Assembly: GCF_013778455.1 (NCBI RefSeq)
Contig: NZ_JACEHE010000017.1
Span: 157,719 to 221,718 of the forward strand
DNA from: Streptomyces himalayensis subsp. himalayensis
GTDB taxonomy: Bacteria; Actinomycetota; Actinomycetes; Streptomycetales; Streptomycetaceae
Direction: 5' to 3'
DNA length: 64,000 nt
Under the pieces are notes generated by a model, which was not told the DNA's origin, ran no database searches, and saw only the letters and a program-made list of their open reading frames with translations. The position numbers were made by a program, and so were the translations under genes. This document shows positions 40,968 to 49,177 of this stretch, one piece after another (position 1 is the stretch's first letter; each line of letters starts with the position of its first letter).

Positions 40968-41704
40968 CCCTGGAACTGGCCGCCTGCACCTACACGTACA
41001 GCCGCCGTAAGCCGCCAGTCCTGCGCGACTTCGATTACCGGCTCCCCGAAGGCCTGACGGTCCTGCTCGGCCCCAACGGCGCCGGGAAGTCCACCGTGTT
41101 GAAGCTTGCCGCTTCAGTCCACCGTCCTGGCACCGGCACCGTGACCTTGGATGGCGTCCCATCCCATGCGAAGTCGTACCGTCAGCACGTGGCCTGGATG
41201 CCGCAGGACATCACGCCGATGCCCTCGCTCACGGCACGTGAGTACGTCGCCTACATCGGCTGGCTGAAAGGCATGAAACGCGACGTGGCATGGGAGCAGG
41301 CCCAGCGAGCCCTGGCGCGGGTAGAGCTCTCCGAGCTGTCCGACACCAGGACCAGCCAGCTCTCCGGCGGCCAGTTGCGCAGGATCGGCGTGGCCGGCGC
41401 GCTGGTGCACAACGCGCGGGTCCTGCTCCTGGACGAGCCCACCGCAGGCATGGACCCGCGGCAGCGGAGGGTCTTTCGAGACATCCTGCGCACTCTCGCT
41501 GGTGACGTCCAGGTGCTGATGTCCACGCACGACGTGGCCGACCTCGCCGAGGAAGCCGACCACGTCACCGTTCTGTACGAGGGGCAGATACTCCATACCG
41601 GATCCACGGACACGTTCCTCGCTCACACGCCCGCGGGGACCGCCCCCGGACGCGCCGCCGAGAGCGCCTATACAGAGCTACTCACCCGCCACGGGGCAAG
41701 CTGA
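40964..41704 (+). CDS. ABC transporter ATP-binding protein
   Basis: A 246-residue ABC ATPase. Walker A is GPNGAGKST (residues 36-44), the Q-loop lies in WMPQDITPMP, the signature is LSGGQLRRIG and Walker B is VLLLDEPTAGMD, followed by the switch His in STHDVADLAEE. The sequence resembles ABC-2/CcmA-type exporter ATPases. An open frame extends far upstream but that part is an out-of-phase reading of the preceding gene; the ATG at 40964 overlaps the previous stop. It powers the two membrane proteins encoded just upstream. Confidence 0.92.
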   Translation: MTLELAACTYTYSRRKPPVLRDFDYRLPEGLTVLLGPNGAGKSTVLKLAASVHRPGTGTVTLDGVPSHAKSYRQHVAWMPQDITPMPSLTAREYVAYIGWLKGMKRDVAWEQAQRALARVELSELSDTRTSQLSGGQLRRIGVAGALVHNARVLLLDEPTAGMDPRQRRVFRDILRTLAGDVQVLMSTHDVADLAEEADHVTVLYEGQILHTGSTDTFLAHTPAGTAPGRAAESAYTELLTRHGAS

Positions 41705-41951
41705 AGACTGCGACTCTCCCGGCCACCCCCGCCGCATCTAAGCCGCCGAAGGAGGAAGCCCCTGGGCGAGGCCGCTCCATTCCGCCCTGACTTCTTGCCG
41801 ACTTCTTGCCTGCGGTCAGCCAGGCGATGGGCAGCCCGGATCCTGCGGTGCGGCACTAGGGCCGCGGTGGAGGCAGTGCTGCGCGCCCGACGGCCTGTCG
41901 CCCGGAAGAGACAAGCGTCACCCGGGCGACCTGCCGACAGGGGAACACGAA

Positions 41952-41991
41952 GGCCCGGATCCGTCAGGCAGAGATGCCGTCGATCCGGGCC
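41952..41991. terminator. Inverted repeat spanning the HNH stop codon
   Basis: A perfect 10-bp inverted repeat (41952-41961 and 41982-41991) with a 20-base loop encloses the stop codon of the HNH gene. The position suggests a terminator or mRNA end structure. Confidence 0.4.
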
Positions 41992-42500
41992 ATCGCGTCC
42001 TCCGCGCCGTACGGCTGCAAGTACGGCAGCCAGCGCGGGTCCCTATGGCCGGTCCCGATGATGCGCCACGCGAGTCCCGTGGGCGGGGCGGGCTGGTGTC
42101 GCAGCCGCCAGCCGAGCTCCCGCAGGTGCCGGTCGGCCTTGACGTGGTTGCAGCGGCGGCAGGACGCCACCACGTTGTCCCAGACGTGCTTGCCTCCACG
42201 GCTGCGCGGGATGACGTGGTCGACGCTGGTTGCGACGCCACCGCAGTACATGCACCGGCCGCCGTCGCGGGCGAAGAGCGCCCGCCGGGTCAGAGGAACG
42301 GGCCCCCTGTAGGGGACCCGGACGAACCGCTTGAGCCGGACCACGCTGGGTGCGGGGACAGTGACGGTCGCGCTGTGCATGAAGGCGCCGGACTCCTCGA
42401 GGCAGATGGCCTTGTTCTCGAGGACGAGGACGAGCGCGCGGCGGAGCGGTACGACGCCGAGTGGCTCGTACGACGCGTTGAGGACCAGGACGTGCGGCAC
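41964..42500 (-). CDS. HNH endonuclease-family protein
   Basis: A 178-residue protein of a family widespread in actinobacteria. It begins PHVLVLNASYEPLGVVPLRR and ends with a zinc-linked HNH motif: CMYCGG, then TSVDHVIPRSRGG with the catalytic His, then NVVASCRRCNHVKAD. HNH proteins cleave DNA; this chromosomal family's role is not established. The GTG at 42500 follows GGAGG; a long upstream extension has no similarity. Confidence 0.85.
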   Translation of the reverse strand: MPHVLVLNASYEPLGVVPLRRALVLVLENKAICLEESGAFMHSATVTVPAPSVVRLKRFVRVPYRGPVPLTRRALFARDGGRCMYCGGVATSVDHVIPRSRGGKHVWDNVVASCRRCNHVKADRHLRELGWRLRHQPAPPTGLAWRIIGTGHRDPRWLPYLQPYGAEDAMARIDGISA

Positions 42501-42960
42501 GGATGCCTCCTTGTACGCCGGCGGCGCGTGGCTCGCGCCGGGACGATCTGTTGTCAGTCTGACCTCATGCCTGGTCGAAGCGCCACCATGTCCGGGTAAC
42601 GGGATGAGGGAGTTTTCCCCGCACGCCCTGCTCCAGGTGCCGCTCGAACCCGTCGGCCTGTGGTTCGGCCAGCGATTCCGGGGATGGTCCCGCGGAAGTG
42701 TGCGGTCGGCCACACTCCTTCCGGGCGGGCGGCCGTGTGCAGTCGGCCACACCGCCCAGGGGCGCGCGGTCGCCCTACCTCCTTCATCCCCTGGTGAGCA
42801 CAGTCTCTCCCTCGAACATCACAACGATCCACACACAATGCCCCGTTAGTGTGGTGTGTCTGCCCGAGCGGTGCGCACCGTGCGACCGTCGTCCCAGAAC
42901 GCCCTGCGACCGCTGTCTCCGGACGGCCCGGGCAGGCCGCTACGCCTGGAGGTACCTGCC
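42501..42960. other. Intergenic region with a short duplicated inverted repeat
   Basis: This 460-base divergent gap between the HNH and MscS genes holds two copies of a 17-base element (42699-42715 and 42736-42752, one mismatch) with GTG/CAC ends. Promoters for both genes are expected here. I see no coding region. Confidence 0.5.
42699..42752. repeat. Two copies of a 17-base element
   Basis: TGTGCGGTCGGCCACAC at 42699 and TGTGCAGTCGGCCACAC at 42736 are 37 bases apart. Each has TGTG/CACA ends, so each could be a protein-binding half-palindrome. Confidence 0.6.
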
Positions 42961-44025
42961 GTGTTCTTGTCCGTCCTGCCGGCCGCCGGATCCTCGTCGT
43001 CGGATCCGAAGAAGGTCACACTCGAGGACGCTCAGGAAAAAGCGACCAACGCCGCGAGCTGGGTCGAGCAGAACTGGTCGACCTGGCTCAGCATCGGCCT
43101 TCGCGTCCTGCTGATCATCATGATCGCCGCGGTGCTGAGAGTGGTGATCCGGCGTGCGATCACCAAGCTGATCGAGCGCATGAACCGCACCGTGGGGGCC
43201 GTGGACGGCACCGCGCTGGGCGGACTGCTGGTCAATGTGGAGCGGCGCCGCCAGCGCTCCCAGGCCATCGGCTCGGTGCTGCGCTCGGTCGCGTCCTTCC
43301 TGATCATGGGTACGGCCGCGCTGATGATCCTCGGCATCTTCGAGATCAATCTGGCGCCGCTGCTGGCCTCGGCCGGTGTCGCGGGTGTCGCGATCGGTTT
43401 CGGCGCGCGCAACCTGGTCACGGACTTCCTCTCCGGTGTCTTCATGATCCTCGAGGACCAGTACGGCGTCGGGGACACCATCGACGCGGGCGTGGCCTCC
43501 GGCGAGGTCATCGAGGTGGGCCTGCGGGTGACGAAGCTGCGCGGCGAGAACGGCGAGATCTGGTACGTCCGCAACGGCGAGGTCAAGCGCATCGGCAACC
43601 TCTCGCAGGGCTGGGCGACGGCGGGCGTCGACGTGACGGTCCGCCCGACCGAGGACCTGGACCGGGTCAAGACCGTCCTGGCCGAGGTCGGCCAGGACAT
43701 GGCCAAGGACGAGCCCTGGAACGAACGGCTCTGGGGCCCTGTGGAGGTCCTCGGCCTCGACAGCGTCATGCTCGACTCGATGGTCGTCCGGGTATCCGCG
43801 AAGACCATGCCGGGCAAGGCCCTGCTCGTCGAGCGCGAACTGCGCTGGCGGATCAAGCGGGCGTTCGACGAGGCGGGCATCCGTATCGTCGGCGGCCTCC
43901 CGGCCCAGCCGGAGGACGAGAGCGCGGCGGCCGACCCGACGGCGGGCATGGCGCCGCCGTCGGCATACGCGTCGACGACGTCGCCGCAGTCGGTGGCGGC
44001 TTCGCCGATCGCGCCGACGAAGTAG
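42961..44025 (+). CDS. MscS-family mechanosensitive channel
   Basis: A 354-residue small-conductance mechanosensitive channel. It has an N-terminal amphipathic region, a first helix (LSIGLRVLLIIMIAAVLRVV), then the pore helix LLASAGVAGVAIGFGARNLV leading into the MscS beta domain with GVFMILEDQYGVGD. The channel opens when membrane tension rises and releases osmolytes. GTG at 42961 follows GGAGG by eight bases; upstream in-frame extension is not conserved in character. A terminator follows and the next gene is convergent. Confidence 0.9.
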   Translation: MFLSVLPAAGSSSSDPKKVTLEDAQEKATNAASWVEQNWSTWLSIGLRVLLIIMIAAVLRVVIRRAITKLIERMNRTVGAVDGTALGGLLVNVERRRQRSQAIGSVLRSVASFLIMGTAALMILGIFEINLAPLLASAGVAGVAIGFGARNLVTDFLSGVFMILEDQYGVGDTIDAGVASGEVIEVGLRVTKLRGENGEIWYVRNGEVKRIGNLSQGWATAGVDVTVRPTEDLDRVKTVLAEVGQDMAKDEPWNERLWGPVEVLGLDSVMLDSMVVRVSAKTMPGKALLVERELRWRIKRAFDEAGIRIVGGLPAQPEDESAAADPTAGMAPPSAYASTTSPQSVAASPIAPTK

Positions 44026-44054
44026 GGGGCGGCGCGGCACGCAGCCTGCACAGA

Positions 44055-44086
44055 GAGGCGGCACCCGGAGATCCAGGTGCCGCCTC
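44055..44086. terminator. Hairpin terminator after the MscS gene
   Basis: A perfect 11-bp inverted repeat with a 10-base loop lies between the convergent MscS gene and the operon ending at 44120. Confidence 0.8.
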
Positions 44087-44119
44087 CCGGCGGAGACGGG
44101 GTGCCGCCTCACCAAACGG

Positions 44120-45058
44120 TCAGATCAGGTCTTCGTCCGGCTGGTGAGTGCCACCCTTCTTCTCCCGGAGCGTCGCGCGTACGCGCTCGAGCACCTGGGG
44201 GAAGTCCAGCGGGTCGCTGGAGTCCACCGTGACGTCGGCGGCGCTGGAAACCCTGAGAGTGACGGAGGAGCGGTCGCCGCTGGAGACAATGATCTGCATC
44301 TGGCGCACGGTGTCGTATCGGGCGAAGGACGCCACCTGTGAAGGCCTCGGCGTGATCGAGATGCCCTGCCGGTGCAGCGGCACCGACGCCGTACGCACCG
44401 CCACCACGTCCTGGTAGTGGTACTCATGTGTCTGCTCCGACTGCAGCTGGCCCGAGAACAGATCGAGCTCGCAGCGGTAGATCGCAAGTTGGTAGTGGGT
44501 CGGGCAGATCACCATGAACTCGTAGCGCGAATAGCGCATCCGGCCGTCGTCACCGATGGCACTGCGGCAGGGGAACGCCGGGCCCCAGACCGCCAGTTGA
44601 TTGTCTCCCAGCCCGCCGGCGCCGCCCTGCGCTCCGGTCTTGGCGGCGATGTCCTCGAAGCTCGCTCCGCCGGGTCCGGTGACGGCGCGGGGCGCCACCA
44701 GGTCGTCGGGGGTGAGTCCGAGCTGAGGCAGCGACCGGTTCACGATCGAGAAGGCGTCCGTGGCGATGAGCTGGTCGATGTCCGTGTCCGAGGGGCGCGG
44801 CACGGCCATGGCGTAGGCGGCATCGTACGCCCGCTTGGCACTCCAGCCTTTCAGCCCGCAGATCGCACCGGCCACCAGCACGACGAAACCCAGGAAGGAA
44901 GCGCCCCCGTCTGCGGCTACGAGCAGCAGCAGTCCGAGGACGGCACCGCCGCCGCCCAGGGCCATCTTCAACTGCGCGGCCTGCAGATCTGCCGGATCGG
45001 GCGGGTCGATGAAGTAACGGGCGATCCAATGCGCAGGCGGTCGCGCGGTCGAGGTCAC
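44120..45058 (-). CDS. Membrane protein, last gene of three-gene operon
   Basis: A 312-residue protein with an N-terminal cytoplasmic tail, two closely spaced transmembrane helices (AVLGLLLLVAADGGASFLG and FVVLVAGAICGLKGW) and a large cytoplasmic domain of about 240 residues. The C-terminal part (YHYQDVVAVRTASVPLHRQG, then SVTLRVSSAADVTV) is beta-rich and could be a PH-like domain. It does not share the N-terminal motif of the two upstream genes. The GTG start follows the upstream stop by one base. I do not recognise a family; it probably anchors the complex in the membrane. Confidence 0.7.
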   Translation of the reverse strand: MTSTARPPAHWIARYFIDPPDPADLQAAQLKMALGGGGAVLGLLLLVAADGGASFLGFVVLVAGAICGLKGWSAKRAYDAAYAMAVPRPSDTDIDQLIATDAFSIVNRSLPQLGLTPDDLVAPRAVTGPGGASFEDIAAKTGAQGGAGGLGDNQLAVWGPAFPCRSAIGDDGRMRYSRYEFMVICPTHYQLAIYRCELDLFSGQLQSEQTHEYHYQDVVAVRTASVPLHRQGISITPRPSQVASFARYDTVRQMQIIVSSGDRSSVTLRVSSAADVTVDSSDPLDFPQVLERVRATLREKKGGTHQPDEDLI

Positions 45059-45059
45059 G

Positions 45060-45590
45060 TCAGTTCTCCCTGGATGTCGAGCGAGGTGTCACGCGGCGCA
45101 GCCGGCGGTCGAGAAGGCCCCTTGTCCGGCTTTCCGGTACGGGCACGTGGTCGAGGATCTCCCGGCCTCTTTCCGGGTCGACGAGTGAGACGAGACGGCG
45201 GGTGTCGGCCGTCGGCGGGCTGGGCCGACCGCTGCCACGTGTGAGCAGACCGTCGTTGATGATGAGCGCGAGCACCTTGGCGTGGTGGCAGTCGGGCTCG
45301 TCCGTCACCAGCCGGACGAGTCGCTCTGTCAGCCCCTGGATCTGCCGTGTGCCATAGCGGTCGGGGTGACGGCCGCGGAGCGCGGCGAGCACCAGCTGGA
45401 AGCGAGCCGCGCCGTCGCCTGGCTCCCTCTCGAGAACGCGCTTCAGATGGCCGATCGCCGTTTCGTAATCCCGCGCTTCGAGTGCTGCCGCGGCGGCGGC
45501 CCGGTGATCTACCAGCGGACCGCCGTTGATGATGGTGTCCGCGTTCTGGATCAGGTCCGCTCGCTGGCTGCCGATGTGGAAGTCCGCCAT
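45060..45590 (-). CDS. TPR-like small protein with FHI...IQNAD N-terminal motif
   Basis: A 176-residue soluble protein. Its first 24 residues (MADFHIGSQRADLIQNADTI then INGG) share a motif with the neighbouring 109-residue protein. It continues with a helical TPR-like pair (AAAALEARDYETAIGHLKRV and LEREPGDGAARFQLVLAALR) and a basic C-terminus. Its start is one base after the stop of the upstream gene and its stop is one base before the next start. The repeated motif is suggestive of a homotypic interaction or assembly signal, which is inference. Confidence 0.7.
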   Translation of the reverse strand: MADFHIGSQRADLIQNADTIINGGPLVDHRAAAAAALEARDYETAIGHLKRVLEREPGDGAARFQLVLAALRGRHPDRYGTRQIQGLTERLVRLVTDEPDCHHAKVLALIINDGLLTRGSGRPSPPTADTRRLVSLVDPERGREILDHVPVPESRTRGLLDRRLRRVTPRSTSREN

Positions 45591-45591
45591 G

Positions 45592-45921
45592 TCAGCCGAG
45601 TGGCAGTGCGGCGACGATCGCCTCCAGCGAGCCCACGATGCCGGCGGTCGCCGCGACCCCGGCAAGGAGTTCGGCAGCCTTGGTCAGCCCGGCACGGATG
45701 CGGCCCGGGCTCGCGGTGGGTGAGGAGGCCTCCTCCAGGGCACCGACGAGCTCGGCCGCCGCTTGGGCCGCACGGTCGTCGTTGTCCGTGGTATGCCCGC
45801 GCAGCTCCTCGATGAGCTGGGTCAGCGTCTGTGTCAGATCGCCCGGCAGGCCACCATGGTTGTGGATCACATCGGCGTTCTGAATGAAGCCGCTCTGCTG
45901 CTTGATGTGGAAGGTCGCCAT
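45592..45921 (-). CDS. 109-residue protein with the same N-terminal motif
   Basis: A 109-residue protein, first gene of the operon. The N-terminus MATFHIKQQSGFIQNADVIH followed by NHGG matches the next gene's product at Met, Ala, Phe-His-Ile, Gln, Ile-Gln-Asn-Ala-Asp, Ile, Asn and Gly. The rest is a helical domain with an acidic middle and a hydrophobic C-terminal helix (AAELLAGVAATAGIVGSLEA). A short motif plus helical bundle resembles small proteins linked to bacterial amyloid-type or NLR-linked signalling; this is inference. ATG at 45921 is the first codon of the motif. Confidence 0.7.
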   Translation of the reverse strand: MATFHIKQQSGFIQNADVIHNHGGLPGDLTQTLTQLIEELRGHTTDNDDRAAQAAAELVGALEEASSPTASPGRIRAGLTKAAELLAGVAATAGIVGSLEAIVAALPLG

Positions 45922-46218
45922 AGAAGCCCCCGTGGCGCTGATGAGTGCACCAGGCACTCCAGAAATCAACTCCCTTATTTTATAGGGGAATTCCCAACAG
46001 AGCCACAGGCGTCCGCGCACCACCACTGCCCCGGTGGCGCCCGGAGTGCCACGGTGCACGCAGCCCCGGCAGGTAACGGCTCTGTTTCCTGCAAGGGCGG
46101 TTTCTCTTGGCGCCTTGACGGCTTCTCCGTCCCGGGCCTACCTTCCTCCCCAACCGATAGGAAACTTTCCTAACAGTGCTCGCGACAGTGCCGACAGTGC
46201 CCGGGAGGTGATCCCTGG
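45922..46218. other. Divergent promoter region of the motif operon and ROK gene
   Basis: This 297-base region is the most AT-rich stretch nearby at 45970-45995, where the minus strand reads TATAAAAT and GGGAATTCCC (a perfect 10-bp palindrome at 45986-45995), a probable promoter for the motif operon. The right end holds the ROK palindrome at 46158. No gene is seen. Confidence 0.5.
46158..46172. promoter_or_regulatory. ROK-type operator palindrome
   Basis: TAGGAAA and TTTCCTA arms flank a central C, 46 bases upstream of the ROK start. From general knowledge, GGAAA/TTTCC inverted repeats are typical of Streptomyces ROK regulators. It suggests autoregulation; no second copy is visible upstream of the binding-protein gene at 47835. 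Confidence 0.6.
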
Positions 46219-47508
46219 ATGGACTTCCGGCCAGGGCCACTGGGAAGCTGGGCAGCGGAAAGGCAGGTGGCGACACGCATGGCAGGGACCGGATCCGTAT
46301 CCACCGGTACGCCGGGCACTCCCCGCGTCCTGCGCGCCATGAACGACCGGGCCGCGCTCGATCTCCTGCTGGAGCACGGGCCGCTGTCCCGGACGAGGAT
46401 CGGCAAGCTCACCGGTCTGTCGAAGCCGACCGCCTCCCAGCTGCTGGCCCGTCTCGAGGCCGCCGGGCTCGTGATCGCCACCGGAACCAGCGAGGGGCTG
46501 CCGGGGCCCAGCGCACAGCTGTACGCGGTGAATCCCGCCGCCGCCCGGGTCGCCGGGCTCGATGTCACACCCACGGGCATCCGGGCCGCGGTCGCCGACA
46601 TCACCGGCCGCACCGTCGGCACCTACGAACTGCCGACACCCGGCCGCAGCGCCCAGGGCGCCATCGAGCGGGTGCTGCACGCCCTGGACGGCGCGGCCAA
46701 GGACGCCGGGCTGCACCGCACCGACATCCACCGGCTGGTGATCGGCACACCCGGCGCCTTCGACCCCACCACCGGCAATCTGCGCTACGCCAGCCACCTG
46801 CCCGGCTGGCACTCCCCCCGGCTGCTGGAGGAGCTCGCCGCGGCCCTGGGCCCCCTCCCCTTCGAGGTGGAGAACGACGTCAACCTCGCCGCCGTGGCCG
46901 AGCAGCGCATCGGCGAGGCGCAGGGGTGCGAGAACTTCACCCTCCTCTGGGGGGAGAGGGGCTTCGGTGCCGCCGTCGTGATCGGCGGCCGGCTGCACCG
47001 GGGCGCCACCGGAGGCGCGGGCGAGGTCGCCTTCCTTCCGCTGCCCGGAGCGCCGCTGGTACGCAACGTCGCCCGCAGCAACGCGGGCGGCTTCGAGGAG
47101 CTGGCGGGCCGCCGGGCCATCCTGCGGCTGGCCCGCGACCACGGTCTGACTCCTCCGCCCGGCGGAAGCCTCACGCAGAAGGCCGCGGCGGTGGTCGCCG
47201 AAGCGGCACGTACGCCCGAAGCAGGGGAAGCCGTGCTCGCCGAGTACGCCACCCGGCTGGCGACCGGACTCGCCGCGATCGTCGCGGTGGTCGACCCCGA
47301 ACTGATCGTTCTGGCCGGCGCCGTGATCACCGCCGGAGGGGAGCAGCTGCGCTCCCTGATCCAGTCCGAGCTGGCGGAACTGGCCGTACCCAGACCCGTG
47401 ATCCGGCTCAGCACGATGCCGGACCATCCTGTGCTGTGCGGAGCCCTGCAGTCGGCCCTCGGGGCCACCCGTGACGAGGTATTCGACACCACGGATCGCA
47501 CCCCCTGA
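46219..47508 (+). CDS. ROK-family transcriptional regulator
   Basis: A 429-residue regulator with an N-terminal winged helix (GPLSRTRIGKLTGLSKPTAS, residues roughly 45-90) and a ROK sugar-binding domain (VAGLDVTPTGIRAAVADITG, then VENDVNLAAVAEQ and LHRGATGGAGEVAF). The usual ROK zinc motif CxCGxxGCxE is missing. It probably controls the downstream sugar transport operon and senses an intracellular sugar. The ATG at 46219 is 10 bases after GGAGG; an ATG at 46279 is an alternative start. The palindrome upstream suggests autoregulation. Confidence 0.88.
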   Translation: MDFRPGPLGSWAAERQVATRMAGTGSVSTGTPGTPRVLRAMNDRAALDLLLEHGPLSRTRIGKLTGLSKPTASQLLARLEAAGLVIATGTSEGLPGPSAQLYAVNPAAARVAGLDVTPTGIRAAVADITGRTVGTYELPTPGRSAQGAIERVLHALDGAAKDAGLHRTDIHRLVIGTPGAFDPTTGNLRYASHLPGWHSPRLLEELAAALGPLPFEVENDVNLAAVAEQRIGEAQGCENFTLLWGERGFGAAVVIGGRLHRGATGGAGEVAFLPLPGAPLVRNVARSNAGGFEELAGRRAILRLARDHGLTPPPGGSLTQKAAAVVAEAARTPEAGEAVLAEYATRLATGLAAIVAVVDPELIVLAGAVITAGGEQLRSLIQSELAELAVPRPVIRLSTMPDHPVLCGALQSALGATRDEVFDTTDRTP

Positions 47509-47834
47509 TCCGCGGGCACGGCCTGGTCCTCCCCCTCACCCCGGCACCCTCAGACGCCCCGTGACCCGGGGCACGCGCACCCTCCCCTCGAACGCCCTTC
47601 CCCCCGGACAACCACCGCCGCGCGCACGCCTGTTCACGTAATCAACTCACTGATCGCCCGCCCGTCCGTGCTTCAGCACACCCTCGCACGGCCCGGTACG
47701 CACCACTACATGCCGATACATCCCCCCTCCCCTGCACCCCGCACGGCCCCTACACCCCCGCACGGCCCCTACACCCCGCACGCCCAGACACACCTTCCCT
47801 CCCCGATCCGGTCCCTGCTCCCAAGGAGTTCTCC
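47509..47834. other. Intergenic region upstream of the sugar operon
   Basis: This 326-base leader is very C-rich. It carries a short tandem repeat of a 19-base unit (GCACGGCCCCTACACCCCC at 47741 and 47760, about 2.3 copies). A promoter for the binding-protein gene is expected, but I cannot place it with confidence, and no ROK-type palindrome is seen here. Confidence 0.45.
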
Positions 47835-49166
47835 ATGCCCAGAATCTCCCGCGTATGCCTCGCCGGCGCGGTCACCGCGCTCGCCCTGACCGCCACCTCC
47901 TGCACCGGTTCCAGCACCTCCGGCGCGACCGACGACGCCGGCAAGCCGTCCACCATCACCTTCTGGCACCCCTGGAGCGCTCCCACCGAGGTCAAGGCGA
48001 TCGAGGCGAACGTCGCGGCCTTCGAGAAGGCGCATCCCAACATCAAGGTCAAGGTCGTCGGCAACGTCGACGCCGACAAGGTGAACCAGGCGCTGCGCGC
48101 CGGCGGATCCAACGCCCCCGATGTGGTGGCATCCCCCGAGACCAGCAACGTCGGCAAGTTCTGTTCGTCCGGGGTCTTCGCCGACCTCGACCCGTTCCTG
48201 AAGAAGTCGAAGATCGACACCGCCAAGACGTTCCCCAAGCCCATGCTGGACTACACCCAGTTCGAGGGGACGCGCTGCGCACTCCCCCTGCTCGGTGACG
48301 CGTACGGCCTCTACTACAACAAGACGGCGTTCGAGAAGGCCGGCATCACGTCCCCGCCCAAGACCCTGTCCGAGTTCAAGGCCGACGCGATCAAGCTGAC
48401 CAAGACCAAGGGCGACAGCTACTCCCAGCTCGGCTGGATGCCGAACTTCCACGGCTACGAGGTCACCGTGCCGCACCTGGCGGCGCAGTGGAGCCCCACG
48501 TACTTCGACGCCTCCGGCAAGTCGAACGTCGCCAAGGACCCGGCCTTCAAGGAGCTGCTGACCTGGCAGTCGGACATGGTGAAGGCGCTCGGCGGCTACA
48601 AGAAGCTGGAGAAGTACCGCTCCACCTTCGGTGACGAGTGGTCAGCGCAGAACCCGCTGCACACCGGCCAGATCGCCATGAACATCGACGGCGAGTGGCG
48701 CGGCGGCATGATGGAGGACGCGGGCGTGGACTTCGAGTGGGGCGTCGCGCCGTTCCCCGTGCCGGACGACCAGGCGGACACCTACGGCAAGGGCTTCCTG
48801 ACCGGCACGGTCATCGGGCTCGCCAGCACCAGCGGCAAGCAGAACGCGGCCTGGGAGCTGGTGAAGTACATGACCACCGACACCGACGCGGTCGTGTCCT
48901 TCGCCAACGCCATCAACAACATCCCCTCGACCTTCGAGGCGCTGAAGTCCCCCAAGCTCGAGGACGACCAGGCGATGCAGGCCTTCGTGAAGATCGCCGA
49001 GAACCCCGACAGCAACACCACACCCGCGGCGATCAACGGCAGCGCCTACCAGGACACCCTGCAGAACTTCGCCTACGACTACGAGTCGGGCAAGGAGAAG
49101 GGCCTGGACGCCGGGCTGGAGAAGACGGCCGAGCAGATCGACACCGACATCGCCCAGGCGAAGTAG
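47835..49166 (+). CDS. Sugar ABC transporter substrate-binding lipoprotein
   Basis: A 443-residue extracellular binding protein of the MalE/family-1 type. The signal peptide ends in a lipobox (ALTATSC), so it is lipid-anchored at Cys. The mature protein has the typical ITFWHPWSAPTEVKAIEANV start, NAPDVVASPETSNVGKF and INGSAYQDTLQNFA. The ATG follows AAGGAG by six bases. It delivers an oligosaccharide to the two permeases encoded just downstream. Substrate cannot be read from sequence; the adjacent GH4 and kinase genes suggest a beta-linked or amino sugar. Confidence 0.9.
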   Translation: MPRISRVCLAGAVTALALTATSCTGSSTSGATDDAGKPSTITFWHPWSAPTEVKAIEANVAAFEKAHPNIKVKVVGNVDADKVNQALRAGGSNAPDVVASPETSNVGKFCSSGVFADLDPFLKKSKIDTAKTFPKPMLDYTQFEGTRCALPLLGDAYGLYYNKTAFEKAGITSPPKTLSEFKADAIKLTKTKGDSYSQLGWMPNFHGYEVTVPHLAAQWSPTYFDASGKSNVAKDPAFKELLTWQSDMVKALGGYKKLEKYRSTFGDEWSAQNPLHTGQIAMNIDGEWRGGMMEDAGVDFEWGVAPFPVPDDQADTYGKGFLTGTVIGLASTSGKQNAAWELVKYMTTDTDAVVSFANAINNIPSTFEALKSPKLEDDQAMQAFVKIAENPDSNTTPAAINGSAYQDTLQNFAYDYESGKEKGLDAGLEKTAEQIDTDIAQAK

Positions 49167-49177
49167 GCCCGTAGGTC

